A DNA stretch of 64,000 nt, from NCBI GenBank assembly GCA_018268715.1, contig JAFDVZ010000002.1, positions 987,632 through 1,051,631 on the forward strand. Reading direction: 5' to 3'. This document shows positions 9,176 to 18,197 of this stretch, in pieces. The notes under the pieces are model-generated. The model had not been told where the DNA came from. It did not search any database and was given only the letters and a program-made list of their open reading frames with translations. Every line of letters begins with the position of its first letter. Position 1 is the first letter of the stretch. The DNA comes from Acidobacteriota bacterium. Its GTDB lineage: Bacteria > Acidobacteriota > Terriglobia > Bryobacterales > Bryobacteraceae. A program made the position numbers and the translations under genes.

Positions 9176-10500
9176 TGGAGATAGGCGTCCAGGGCCTGTA
9201 GGGCGCGACGGCAGACGCGGGCGTGACGGGCCTTCTTGTCGTTTCGCAGGGCGCGGCGCAACTCCTCGTCGAGCGGGGGCAACAGGTCGAAGGTGATGTT
9301 GGCCGGCTGGTAGCCGGTTGGGTCGGCGCCGGAGATGTAGGCGCACAGGGAGCCCAGGGCGGTCTCTCGGGGAAGGGGCCGGAGCGGCTGATCGAGGACG
9401 GCCGCGGCGGCGAAGCGGCCCGCCATCAGGCCGGTGGCGATGGATTCGACGTAGCCTTCGACACCGGAAATCTGGCCCGCGAAGTAGACGTTAGGGCGGG
9501 CGCGGAGCCGTAGCGTGGGGTCGAGCAGGGCCGGCGCGTTGATGTAGGTGTTGCGGTGGATCTGGCCGTAGCGGAGGAAGTCGGCGCGTTCGAGTCCTGG
9601 AATCATGCGGAACACCCGTTGCTGTTCGGGAAAGCGCATGTGGTTCTGAAAGCCGACCAGGTTGTAACTGGCGGCGCGCGCGTTTTCCTGACGGAGTTGG
9701 ACCACGGCGTAGGGACGGCGGCCGGTGCGCGGATCCTCGAGCCCCATCGGCTTCATGGGCCCGAAGCGCAAGGTGTCGGGGCCGCGGCGCGCGATCTCTT
9801 CGACGGGCAGGCAGGCTTCGAAGTAACAGGGGCGGTCGGCGTCGATGTGAAAGGGCACGGATTCGGCCGTCATCACTGCTTGAACGAAACGCTCGTACTC
9901 GTCGCGGTTCATCGGACAGTTGAGGTAGTCGTCGGAGCCGTCCATAGACTTGCCGTAGCGCGAGGCGCGGAAGGCGATCGACAGGTCGACGGTGTGGGCG
10001 TCGACAATGGGGCTGATGGCGTCGTAGAAGTAGAGCCGGTCGGAACCGGTGACTCGCGCGATGTCTTCGGCCAGGGCATCGCTGGTCAACGGGCCCGAGG
10101 CGACGATGGTGACGGCGTCGTCGGGTATCCGGGTTACCTCTTCGCGGCGCAGTTCGATGAGCGGCGAGGATTCGATGGCGTCCGAGATCGCTTCGGCGAA
10201 GATGGCGCGGTCCACTGTGAGGGCTTGTCCTCCGGGGACGCGGGCGCGGGCGGCGGCCGACAGAAGGAGCGAGTCGAACTGGCGAAGCTCCTGCTTGAGC
10301 AACCAGGGCGCGGTGTCCGCGGTCTCGGTTTTAAACGAGTTCGAACAGACGAGTTCGGCCAGTTGATCGGTCTTATGCGCCGGAGTTACGCGGATGGGGC
10401 GCATTTCAAAAAGGACGACGGGCAGGCCGGCGCGGGCGCATTGCCAGGCCGCTTCGCAGCCGGCGAGTCCGCCTCCAATGATTTGAATGGGAGTGCTCAG
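9172..10500 (-). CDS. trmFO: Methylenetetrahydrofolate-tRNA-(uracil-5-)-methyltransferase TrmFO, apparent CTG start
   Basis: Folate- and FAD-dependent enzyme making m5U54 in the T-loop of tRNA. Conserved blocks include 'MRPIRVTPAHKTD', 'ELVCSNSFK' (family cysteine), 'GPLTSDALA', 'LYFYDAISPI' and a C-terminal 'GYVESIATGLMAG'. The first ATG/GTG/TTG in frame is at 10404 and would remove the FAD-binding region. Reading further upstream gives 'IQIIGGGLAGCEAAWQ', the expected GxGxxG fold, so the gene must begin earlier. In-frame TAA lies 12 nt upstream of CTG at 10500-10498, leaving CTG (STPIQII...) or ATT at 10488 as starts, about 442 residues. A one-base deletion is the alternative: an out-of-frame ATG AAG GTC TGA lies just upstream. 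Confidence 0.93.
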   Translation of the reverse strand: MSTPIQIIGGGLAGCEAAWQCARAGLPVVLFEMRPIRVTPAHKTDQLAELVCSNSFKTETADTAPWLLKQELRQFDSLLLSAAARARVPGGQALTVDRAIFAEAISDAIESSPLIELRREEVTRIPDDAVTIVASGPLTSDALAEDIARVTGSDRLYFYDAISPIVDAHTVDLSIAFRASRYGKSMDGSDDYLNCPMNRDEYERFVQAVMTAESVPFHIDADRPCYFEACLPVEEIARRGPDTLRFGPMKPMGLEDPRTGRRPYAVVQLRQENARAASYNLVGFQNHMRFPEQQRVFRMIPGLERADFLRYGQIHRNTYINAPALLDPTLRLRARPNVYFAGQISGVEGYVESIATGLMAGRFAAAAVLDQPLRPLPRETALGSLCAYISGADPTGYQPANITFDLLPPLDEELRRALRNDKKARHARVCRRALQALDAYLQ

Positions 10501-10520
10501 ACCTTCATTTTACCGGCCGT

Positions 10521-13007
10521 TCAGCGGATGGCGAGGGTCACGCCGTCCTGGCTCGATCGCGCGCCGATTTTCACATGGACGGGGACGGCGTTGCCCGCTG
10601 CTACGCTGTCGGGGATCCGGGCGTTGATCTGGAACAGGCCGGGGATGGCGCCGGGCGCGGCGCCGGCGTACTCCACTTTCGCGGCGACGCCTCCGATGTC
10701 CACCGACACCGCGGCGACAGGCTTCGGGAGAATGCCGGCGGCCGGCCTTCCGTCGACTCCCGGCGGATCCGTGACGCCTTCGCCGGTTCCCCACAATACG
10801 ACGATGGAGCCCGCGCGCGCCGGGTTCGATGTCGAGTTCTTGGTGGCGCCGTCCTCATTCAGGATCGCGCCTTGGCCCTTGCCGGAAAAGTCGGCCGTGA
10901 ACAGGCCGGGCGCGGTGGGCGTCACGGGGACTTCGACGGGATCGGATCGGACGCCCTGATATTCCACTTGGACGTGGGTGGTGGACTTGGTCGCGCCGAA
11001 GTACGGCACGACCGCCGAGCACTGCGTCGCGGATGAGTAAACCATGGGCGAAGGGACGCCATCGAATAGGACGCGGACGCCGCCTGAGACGGTGGCCACC
11101 AGGCCGTTTGTGTCGACGCCGAGACCGGCGAGTTGAGTGGGGCCCAGCGCCGTTCCCCATACGATCGCCATCTGTCCCGGGGCGATGGTCTGTTCGTAGG
11201 AGGCCGCGTTGGTGACGGCTGCAATCCGCGGCTTCGGCGCCGGATAAGCGGCCGGCGGGATGACCAGGAGCGTGATTGAGTTGGCGGGAAATACGGCTGT
11301 CAGTGAGCCGGAGATGGGGATGTCGGCCTGCTTCACGATGGCGTCCAACCGGTCGCCGCTGTAGCGCCACACGGCGGCCGCGGCGCCGGGGGCGAAGTTG
11401 GCGAACGTCAAGGCGCTTTGCTGGGCGGTGTTGGACTTGTTGATCACCATGGCGGTCAGGTTCAGGTCCGATCGCAGGGCGGCGAAGATCGAGAGCGCGC
11501 TGGGATCGGCGCTGGAGGCCTGTACGCTGGTTTCGCCGAACGCTCCGCCGATCGAGTCGTAGTTGCGATACATGCGGAACGCGAGGGCGGCCGGGTCGGT
11601 GGGCTTCGGCGGGCCCCACAGCGTTGCGGCGTCCACGCCCTCGCGCCCGAATACACCTAATAACTCGGCTTGGGCGAGTCCGCCGTTCAGCGTGTCGAGA
11701 GCGCTGTAGTTGTATTCGGTGATGGCGAGTTTTGTGCCGGGGTAGTTCTGGTCGATGATCTCGCGCAGTCGTGGGATGAGTCGCGGAGCTATGGGCGCGC
11801 CGTTGTTTTCGACGTCCTTGATCCAATAATCGCCGGTGACGATGTAACTCGGGTCCCAGAACTCACGCGTGGCGGCGAGGCGGAGAGACTTGATGGCGTC
11901 GGATTCGGCCTTGGTCGCGCCGTTGGAATCGGTGGCTGCGTCGACGCTGGAAGGCTGAATGTAGGCGTGCAGGTCGAGGTAGTCCAACAGGCGTTCGCCG
12001 TGTTCCTGCTCGTACTGGCGGAACTGCTGAAGATACCAGGGAAGCAGCGCGACTCCGCCGTGGGCGGCGCGGTCGACGGGGTTCGACCAGTAATTCCCGC
12101 GCGCCTGGCCGGATACGATGTCCTTCTTAGAAAACCAGATGGAGGACCAGTTATCGCCCACGGGTCCTGAGACGAGGGCGGTGGGATCGGCCTTCTTGAT
12201 CGCCTGCGCATATTTCATGTCGAGGGCGAGTAACTCGTCGTAGGTGTAGGGGTCGGGGTGGATGTCGCGATGGGTGTTATCCCACCAGATCGGCTCGTTG
12301 TCGAGACTCCAGATCGCCACGCCGCCCTGGTTGGCATTGCCGTAGCGAGTCACCAGGTAGCGAATCCAATCGGCCTGTAGCGTTTCGTCGAACTGGGCGT
12401 AGGCGTCGGTGGGGTCGTTCTTGATGTAGATGGGGCTCTTCGGCGCTTTTCCATCCAGCGTGGACGGATCGCCGCAGGCGGCATCGTAGGCGATTCCGTT
12501 GCCGCAGGTGTAAGGATGATACTTCGCGTAGGGATCCTGCTTGCATTGCTTGCCGTATTTGGCGACGTCGAAGCTGCACATTTCCTGACGCGCCTTGGGC
12601 AACCAGCCGAGGATGGGGATGGTCCCGATGATCTTTCCGCCGGTGGCGCGGGCGTTGTCGGCGAACTTGTTGAACGACGAACCGGCGGGGAGCGCCGACG
12701 CGTTCGTCGCGGCGTCGGGGAGCACTTCGTAGAACCAGTCATTGTCGATGTTCCATACGTCGAATTTCCAATGATAGGTGCTGGTGTTGTTTCCGCCCCA
12801 TCGCCGAAGGGTGGCGCGGATGTCCGAGGCCGCGGCGGATGTCGCCGTGTTCGGCGAGCTGCCGACGTTCCAATAAGAGTTAATGCCGTAGATGTCCGGC
12901 GAGATTGTGCGGCGGCCGGCGTTGGCGTCGATGAACAGGGCGGGCCCGGCCTGCTGGGCCGTGGCGGACAGGCAAAGAGCAGCGGCGAGGACAAGGCGCG
13001 GCGGCAT
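10521..13007 (-). CDS. Secreted glycoside hydrolase family 44 with Solibacter-type C-terminal domain
   Basis: Exported 828-residue enzyme, likely an endoglucanase or xyloglucanase. A signal peptide (MPPRLVLAAALCLSATAQQA) is followed by a GH44 domain: 'ISPDIYGINSYWN' and 'LRRWGGNNTSTYHWK' near 35-80, the acid/base glutamate in 'SLDNEPIWWD', and the nucleophile glutamate in 'AITEYNYSA'. The last about 215 residues ('RIAAVTNAASYE...IVWGTALGP', later 'NGAGEGVTDP'-like repeats such as 'LWGTGEGVTDPPG') match the TIGR03437 Solibacter uncharacterised C-terminal domain, probably involved in surface attachment or export. ATG at 13007 is preceded by a GGTGGGT stretch and starts the signal peptide; an in-frame extension upstream is rejected. 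Confidence 0.9.
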   Translation of the reverse strand: MPPRLVLAAALCLSATAQQAGPALFIDANAGRRTISPDIYGINSYWNVGSSPNTATSAAASDIRATLRRWGGNNTSTYHWKFDVWNIDNDWFYEVLPDAATNASALPAGSSFNKFADNARATGGKIIGTIPILGWLPKARQEMCSFDVAKYGKQCKQDPYAKYHPYTCGNGIAYDAACGDPSTLDGKAPKSPIYIKNDPTDAYAQFDETLQADWIRYLVTRYGNANQGGVAIWSLDNEPIWWDNTHRDIHPDPYTYDELLALDMKYAQAIKKADPTALVSGPVGDNWSSIWFSKKDIVSGQARGNYWSNPVDRAAHGGVALLPWYLQQFRQYEQEHGERLLDYLDLHAYIQPSSVDAATDSNGATKAESDAIKSLRLAATREFWDPSYIVTGDYWIKDVENNGAPIAPRLIPRLREIIDQNYPGTKLAITEYNYSALDTLNGGLAQAELLGVFGREGVDAATLWGPPKPTDPAALAFRMYRNYDSIGGAFGETSVQASSADPSALSIFAALRSDLNLTAMVINKSNTAQQSALTFANFAPGAAAAVWRYSGDRLDAIVKQADIPISGSLTAVFPANSITLLVIPPAAYPAPKPRIAAVTNAASYEQTIAPGQMAIVWGTALGPTQLAGLGVDTNGLVATVSGGVRVLFDGVPSPMVYSSATQCSAVVPYFGATKSTTHVQVEYQGVRSDPVEVPVTPTAPGLFTADFSGKGQGAILNEDGATKNSTSNPARAGSIVVLWGTGEGVTDPPGVDGRPAAGILPKPVAAVSVDIGGVAAKVEYAGAAPGAIPGLFQINARIPDSVAAGNAVPVHVKIGARSSQDGVTLAIR

Positions 13008-13041
13008 AGACCCACCATTGTCTCCTACATACTGGAATGAG

Positions 13042-13584
13042 ATGATCAACCAAGTCCGCAGAATCGCCTCGCGGGAGATCCACCAGGGCCGCCTGGTTCG
13101 CCTTCGCGAGGACACGGTGATCCTGCCGCAGGGCACCGAGACCACCTACGAGTACGTCGAAATCAAACATGGCTCGAGTACGCTGGCGATGGAGTCCAAC
13201 GGCGACGTCTATTTGGTCCGCGAGTTCAAGTATGCCGTGGATCGGCTGTCGCTCGAGGTGGTGAGCGGCGGCATCGAGCTTGGCGAGGAGCCGATCGACG
13301 CGGCGCGACGCGAGTTGCGGGAGGAGGCGGGGCTGGTCGCCACGGATTGGCTGCCGCTGGGATACGTCGATCCGTTTACGACGATGCTGCGGTGTCCGAA
13401 CCACCTGTTCATTGCGCGCGGGCTGACTGCGGTGGAGCGCGAACTCGAGGAGGCCGAGCTGGCGATGGAGATCGTGCGGGTTCCGCTGGATGAGGCGGTG
13501 CGGATGGTCATGTCGGGGGCGATGACTCACGCCACGAGTTGTGTGCTGGTGATGCGGGCAGCGGAGCTTCTTCGGCGAAGCTAA
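13042..13584 (+). CDS. Nudix hydrolase, ADP-ribose pyrophosphatase-like
   Basis: Cytoplasmic pyrophosphohydrolase of 180 residues. A complete Nudix box is visible at about 76-98 (G-x5-E-x7-REL-x-EE-x-GL, within 'GGIELGEEPIDAARRELR' and the following residues). The preceding 'VREFKYAVDRLSLEVVSGG' fits the ADP-ribose/ADP-sugar pyrophosphatase branch ('REYR...LELPAG'). ATG at 13042 has a GGAATGAG ribosome binding site directly upstream; a longer in-frame reading would overlap the divergent GH44 gene. The intergenic space to that gene is only 34 nt. Confidence 0.92.
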   Translation: MINQVRRIASREIHQGRLVRLREDTVILPQGTETTYEYVEIKHGSSTLAMESNGDVYLVREFKYAVDRLSLEVVSGGIELGEEPIDAARRELREEAGLVATDWLPLGYVDPFTTMLRCPNHLFIARGLTAVERELEEAELAMEIVRVPLDEAVRMVMSGAMTHATSCVLVMRAAELLRRS

Positions 13585-13651
13585 CCCCCAGTGGCGCGCG
13601 CGGCGTAACCGAGCTAGGATTCGGAGAGCAGCGTGAAAGGCAGGTCCGGCG

Positions 13652-15313
13652 ATGGCGGATTCCGGCTTTGACTTTGACTACATCGTGATTGGCTCCGGGT
13701 TCGGCGGCAGCGTCACGGCGCATCGTTTGACGGAGAAGGGGTACCGCGTCGGGATCATGGAGATGGGCCGGCGTTGGACTCCCGACAACCTCCCCTCCAC
13801 GAATTGGATCATCTGGAAGTGGATCTGGCGGCCGCGGCTGGCGCTGCGTGGGTTCTTCAATATCGAGCCGTTCAAGCACGTTGTGATTATGCACGGTTGC
13901 GCGGTCGGCGGCGGGTCGATCACGTGGGCGAACACCGCGCTTGTGCCGCCAGATTCGGTGTGGGACAGCGGATCGTGGGCCGGGCTTTCCGCGTGGAAGA
14001 GCGAAATGCCCGCCCATTACGCGACTGCCAAGCGCATGTTGGGGGTGGTGGAGAATCGGATCCTGGGGCCCGCTGACCGGTTGCTGAAACGCGCCGCAGA
14101 GGTGGCTGGAGTCGGGGAGACTTTCTACGGAACCAGTGTGGCGGTGTTCGAAGGTCCCGAGGGAACTCCGGCCGGCACAGTGTTGCCGGATCCGTACTTT
14201 GGGGGCGATGGGCCGGAGCGCGCTACGTGCCGGGCCTGCGGCGGCTGCATGATGGGCTGCCGTTACAACGCGAAGAACACACTGGACAAGAACTATTTGT
14301 ACCTGGCCGAGAAACACGGCGCGAAGCTGTTTGACGAGAGACGCGTGGTGGACGTGGTCCCGATGAACGGCAGGGCGGACGGTTCGGACGGCTATGAGGT
14401 GACGACGATCCAGTCGACGGCGTGGCTTTTCCGGCGGCGGCGGACATTTCGCACCAGAGGCGTTGTGTTTTCGGCCTCCGCCCTTGGTTCCATGGACCTG
14501 CTGTTCCGTTTGAAACAGAAGGGATCGCTGCCGTTGCTCAGTGACGAGTTGGGTAAGCGGGTGCGGACGAACGCGGAGTCGCTGATCGGTGTGCGAGTGC
14601 CTGGATCGCGCGACGATCTGTCAGCGGGCATCGCTATCGGATCGGGCGTATACATCGATGAACACACGCATATCGAGGCCACGCGGTATCAGGCGGGATG
14701 CGACGCCATGGGGTTCATGAGCACCCTGCTCACCGGCGGACGTCCAGGGCGCACGCGCATCTTCACGTGGCTGGGAACGCTATGCAAGGGATTGCTGCTG
14801 CACCCAATTCGGACCATTCGTTGCCTGCACCCCTTTGGATGGGCGAAGGAGTCGGTCATCCTGCTATGCATGCAGACGCTTGAAGGGCATATCGACATGC
14901 GTCTTGGGAGGCCGTGGTTCTGGCCGTTCAGCAAGATGTTGATGAGTTTCGGGACCGGAGTCCCCACGTACATTCCGCAGGCGAACGAATTCGCAGAGAA
15001 GATGGCCGCTGTAATGGGCGGCACTCCCATGAGCATGCTGACGGAAGTGCTGTTTAACGTTCCGGGCACCGCACACGTGTTGGGCGGATGCCGGATCGCC
15101 GGATCGCGACAGGCCGGCGTGGTGGATGCGCGGAACCGGGTGTTTGGGTATCGGAATATGTATGTCTGCGACGGGTCGGTGATCGCCGCGAACCTTGGCG
15201 TGAACCCTAGCTTGACCATCACGGCCCTGACGGAACGCGCGATGAGCTACATTCCTCCGGCGGGCGAGGCGTCCTGGTCCGATGCTGCGGTGGAGACCGG
15301 CGTAACCGGCTGA
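13652..15313 (+). CDS. GMC-family FAD oxidoreductase, cholesterol oxidase (ChoD)-like
   Basis: Flavoprotein of 553 residues. The N-terminal 'YIVIGSGFGGSVTAHRL' (about 10-26) is the Rossmann FAD-binding motif and 'VGGGSITWANTAL' the GMC segment; C-terminal 'AHVLGGCRIAG' and 'VCDGSVIAANLGVNPSLTI' complete it. A cysteine cluster CX2CX2CX3C in 'CRACGGCMMGCRYNAKNTL' (around 193-211) matches the ChoD-type subgroup; its role is unclear and could be a metal site. There is no signal peptide. The substrate is probably an alcohol or sterol-like compound, but this cannot be read from sequence. Confidence 0.87.
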   Translation: MADSGFDFDYIVIGSGFGGSVTAHRLTEKGYRVGIMEMGRRWTPDNLPSTNWIIWKWIWRPRLALRGFFNIEPFKHVVIMHGCAVGGGSITWANTALVPPDSVWDSGSWAGLSAWKSEMPAHYATAKRMLGVVENRILGPADRLLKRAAEVAGVGETFYGTSVAVFEGPEGTPAGTVLPDPYFGGDGPERATCRACGGCMMGCRYNAKNTLDKNYLYLAEKHGAKLFDERRVVDVVPMNGRADGSDGYEVTTIQSTAWLFRRRRTFRTRGVVFSASALGSMDLLFRLKQKGSLPLLSDELGKRVRTNAESLIGVRVPGSRDDLSAGIAIGSGVYIDEHTHIEATRYQAGCDAMGFMSTLLTGGRPGRTRIFTWLGTLCKGLLLHPIRTIRCLHPFGWAKESVILLCMQTLEGHIDMRLGRPWFWPFSKMLMSFGTGVPTYIPQANEFAEKMAAVMGGTPMSMLTEVLFNVPGTAHVLGGCRIAGSRQAGVVDARNRVFGYRNMYVCDGSVIAANLGVNPSLTITALTERAMSYIPPAGEASWSDAAVETGVTG

Positions 15314-15351
15314 CGAGCCAGCGCATCGATTGAACCGTGAGCTTCCATCCG

Positions 15352-16278
15352 ATGACGCGACGCCGTTGGATCCAATTGGCGGGCGGCGTCCCACTGCTGT
15401 GCCGCGCACAGGATGCGGTCTTCAAGACGGACGTGAAGGTGGTGAACGTGCTGGCCGCGGTGCGTACGCGCAAGGGGGAGTTTGTTCGCGACCTGGACCG
15501 CGACGACTTCACGATCGCCGAGGACGGGCGGGCGCAACAGGTCCGTTACTTTGCGCGCCAGTCCGATCTGCCGCTGACGATTGGACTGTTGATCGACACG
15601 AGCATGAGCCAGCAGAAGGTGCTGGGCGCCGAGCGTGGCGCGTCGTTTCGCTTCATCGACCGGGTGTTGCGTGAAGCCACCGACAAGGTGTTCCTCATGC
15701 AATTCGACATGGTGGCGCAGGTGAAGCAGGAACTCACATCGTCGCGAAGGCTGCTGGACGATGCATTGGCGTATGTCGATACTCCGGCCATGCGCGACCT
15801 GCAATTGCAGCGCGGCGGCGGAACATTGCTTTATGACGCGGTTGTCGAGGCGTCGCGCGACGTGATGGCGAAGCGCACGGGACGAAAGGCGCTGATCGTG
15901 ATGACAGACGGCGTCGATACCGGAAGCGAATCGTCGTTGTCGAACGCGGTGGACGCGGCCGCGCGCGCAGATACGCTGATTTACTCCATCTACTTCACCG
16001 ACGCCGGGTATTATGGCGGTTTCGGCGAGGGCGTGAACGGGCGGAAGGTGTTGACACGGATGTCTCAGGATACCGGCGGGGCATTCTTCGAAGTCACCAG
16101 GAAGTTGGGTATCGACCAGGTCTTCGAAGTCATCCAGGACGAACTGCGCAGCCAGTACAGTATTGGCTATGTGTCGGACAAGCCGGTGTTGATTTCGGAG
16201 TTCCGGAGGATTCAACTGTCGGTTCGGCGTAAGGGCCTGACGGTGCAGGCCCGGGAACGCTACTGGGCGCGGCGTTGA
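15352..16278 (+). CDS. VWFA-related acidobacterial secreted protein
   Basis: 308 residues. A short N-terminus with 'TRRRWIQLAGG' then 'CRAQD' looks like a Tat-type or lipoprotein-like export signal. The segment 'FKTDVKVVNVLAAVRTRKGE' followed by 'LDRDDFTIAEDGRAQQV' and the von Willebrand A fold with MIDAS 'DTSMS' at 82-86 is the architecture of TIGR03436 (VWFA-related acidobacterial domain). 'MTDGVDTGSESS' is the later metal-site strand. Function is unknown, probably protein or metal binding outside the cytoplasm. ATG at 15352 is preferred over GTG at 15337; neither has a clear ribosome binding site. Its 3' end overlaps the convergent gene by 19 bp. Confidence 0.87.
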   Translation: MTRRRWIQLAGGVPLLCRAQDAVFKTDVKVVNVLAAVRTRKGEFVRDLDRDDFTIAEDGRAQQVRYFARQSDLPLTIGLLIDTSMSQQKVLGAERGASFRFIDRVLREATDKVFLMQFDMVAQVKQELTSSRRLLDDALAYVDTPAMRDLQLQRGGGTLLYDAVVEASRDVMAKRTGRKALIVMTDGVDTGSESSLSNAVDAAARADTLIYSIYFTDAGYYGGFGEGVNGRKVLTRMSQDTGGAFFEVTRKLGIDQVFEVIQDELRSQYSIGYVSDKPVLISEFRRIQLSVRRKGLTVQARERYWARR

Positions 16279-18197
16279 GCTTCAAGGATGATCGCCTGGT
16301 TCTCAATATGAGCGGGTGAAGCGGTCTCGACATCGTAGGCGTAGCTGCGCACGCCCGCGGGTATGCGGACGCGTTTTTCCCTCGATGCGCCGTTTTCGGT
16401 CCACTGGTGGACGATGTCGACACCGGTGGACGACGGGCCCTTCGCTTCGTACGAGATGCGGAACTGATCGATCGCGAGACCGCGAATTCGGTAGCGAATG
16501 TAGAAGCTATTGCCGTTCCGGACCGGGACCGATCGATCGACTTCGGGCCAGTGGAGCACGCGGCCGTCGGCCGCCGGCGTCGCCGGCGTGTATTCCCATA
16601 TCGTGGCGTACGGGCCTTCGAGAGACCGGCTCCAGGCTATGGACGCCGCGGCGCTCCGGGCAGGTACCGGGCGAATCTTCCGGACCTCGGCAGTGTATTT
16701 GTCAGGGGCGAGCCCGGCGCTTAGGTCGAGGAATCGTCCGCCGGCGCGAAGCGACTCCAACTCGTGTCCTGAAACATGAAAGATCAGTTCGCCATCTTCG
16801 CGATCGGACGCGCGCCAGTACCCCTGCGAGCCGTCGGACTCGAAAACGACGCTCTCGCACTTCGCGGCCTGTGCGCACGCCTTCGACGGCTCAAGTGGGA
16901 GGTCGACGCGGAGGCGCTCCGGCCCGGACGTGTAGAGGATCCGGTTGCGCCCTGCGGTGAGCGCCGGCAATGTGCGGGGATTCAACTGCACAACGGTCGA
17001 CAAACGCAGACTCCGGATGCTCGATCCGCCCGTGCGGGTGACTCGCAGAAGATAGCCGTATGAGCCGCTAACCGCTGTCCTCTTGCCATGCTCGGACCTG
17101 GTGAGAGTGCCCGAATCGGCTCGCCAAGCGCCGCGATAGGGGCCCGGTCGCCTGCCCGCGACGACATAAGTCAGACCGCCGTCGGCCGAGGTCTCCAGTT
17201 GTACGGACTCCTCGGCGGAGGTCAACTCCAACTCGAGCGAGAACCCGGCGTCGATGATGACATAAGGGCTGCGCACGGGGATTACCTGGACCCGATCCGA
17301 GGTTATCGGGGGCTCGTATTCCAGGCGGCCGGTCGCCCAGCTTCGGTTATCCTTTTGACTCCGAGGGCCATCGCCGGTGCGAATCTGATACTGAGCGATC
17401 TCCCGAGGAAATTCGGACCACGAGTCTCCCGTACGTTTGTAGGGTAGGTAATACAAGCCTTCATGTTCTGGTGCGAAATAGCGAATCAGCCGCTCGCCGG
17501 GTCGCAGGACGAAATCCATCGAGTGACCCTGGGGTGCGCGTTCCGACGGGAACAACCAGTTGTCCTTTGTCGTCGTGAACAGTTCGGCGAGGTCGCCGAT
17601 GGCGTCCGCGCGGACGTCGGCTGGATACCAGGGGCGACTGGCGGAGCGCTCGTCCACTTCACGCTTCCCGCGCAACTTGCCGATGATAATCGAGCCGTCC
17701 TTTTCGATCTGTTCTACGGAGGCTGCGGAGCCGGTCGCAAGCCGGTTATAGCCCATCATGTCGGAGTCAAAATAGTGATAACCACCGTCATAGTAGACTT
17801 CGGCAACAGTGTGCCCGGTCAGAAACCACACTCGGGCGTCGCGAAAGCCCCCAGCCTTCCACACGCTTTCGAGTAATGGGGCAATCTGATAGCACAATCC
17901 AAAGCCGTAACTATTCAGCAGTTTCAGAGGATCCAAGACCTCGCCCGCGGGTTCCTCGTAAGCCCAACCCGCGATGTGATACCAAAAGCCTGGCTCCACG
18001 AAGCGGCCGTCGGTGAGAAAGAACCGCCAGATCGCCTCCGCACGCTCACGCTCCGAGTGCGCTGAGTACTTCGCGAAGATGCCGTCCGCCAAGCGTGACA
18101 GGCTCGACGAGTCAGGCTGCCCTTCCAGTCGGACCGTCGGCGTGTATACTTGCGCCTGCAGGCCGACGGCGAGCGTCAATCCCAGCAGCGCTCGCAT
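16260..18197 (-). CDS. Secreted transglutaminase-like (papain-like fold) protein
   Basis: 645 residues with signal peptide MRALLGLTLAVGLQAQ. A transglutaminase-core domain occupies about 35-150: cysteine C102 in 'YGFGLCYQIAPLLE', histidine H129 in 'FLTGHTVAEVYY' and aspartate D144 in 'GYHYFDSDMMGY' form the Cys-His-Asp triad. Such exported domains act as cysteine peptidases, amidases or cross-linkers. The remaining about 450 residues look beta-rich and carry no recognised motif. The ATG at 18197 overlaps the stop of the M20 peptidase gene (TGATG), so it is the last gene of a coupled four-gene operon (23118 to 16260). The operon suggests processing of a peptide- or amide-bearing substrate, which is inference. 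Confidence 0.78.
   Translation of the reverse strand: MRALLGLTLAVGLQAQVYTPTVRLEGQPDSSSLSRLADGIFAKYSAHSERERAEAIWRFFLTDGRFVEPGFWYHIAGWAYEEPAGEVLDPLKLLNSYGFGLCYQIAPLLESVWKAGGFRDARVWFLTGHTVAEVYYDGGYHYFDSDMMGYNRLATGSAASVEQIEKDGSIIIGKLRGKREVDERSASRPWYPADVRADAIGDLAELFTTTKDNWLFPSERAPQGHSMDFVLRPGERLIRYFAPEHEGLYYLPYKRTGDSWSEFPREIAQYQIRTGDGPRSQKDNRSWATGRLEYEPPITSDRVQVIPVRSPYVIIDAGFSLELELTSAEESVQLETSADGGLTYVVAGRRPGPYRGAWRADSGTLTRSEHGKRTAVSGSYGYLLRVTRTGGSSIRSLRLSTVVQLNPRTLPALTAGRNRILYTSGPERLRVDLPLEPSKACAQAAKCESVVFESDGSQGYWRASDREDGELIFHVSGHELESLRAGGRFLDLSAGLAPDKYTAEVRKIRPVPARSAAASIAWSRSLEGPYATIWEYTPATPAADGRVLHWPEVDRSVPVRNGNSFYIRYRIRGLAIDQFRISYEAKGPSSTGVDIVHQWTENGASREKRVRIPAGVRSYAYDVETASPAHIENQAIILEAQRRAQ

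Noticed and set aside
13008-13145. N-terminal extension of the GH44 gene
   Set aside because: It would place 46 Arg/Ser-rich residues before an intact signal peptide and overlap the divergent Nudix gene.
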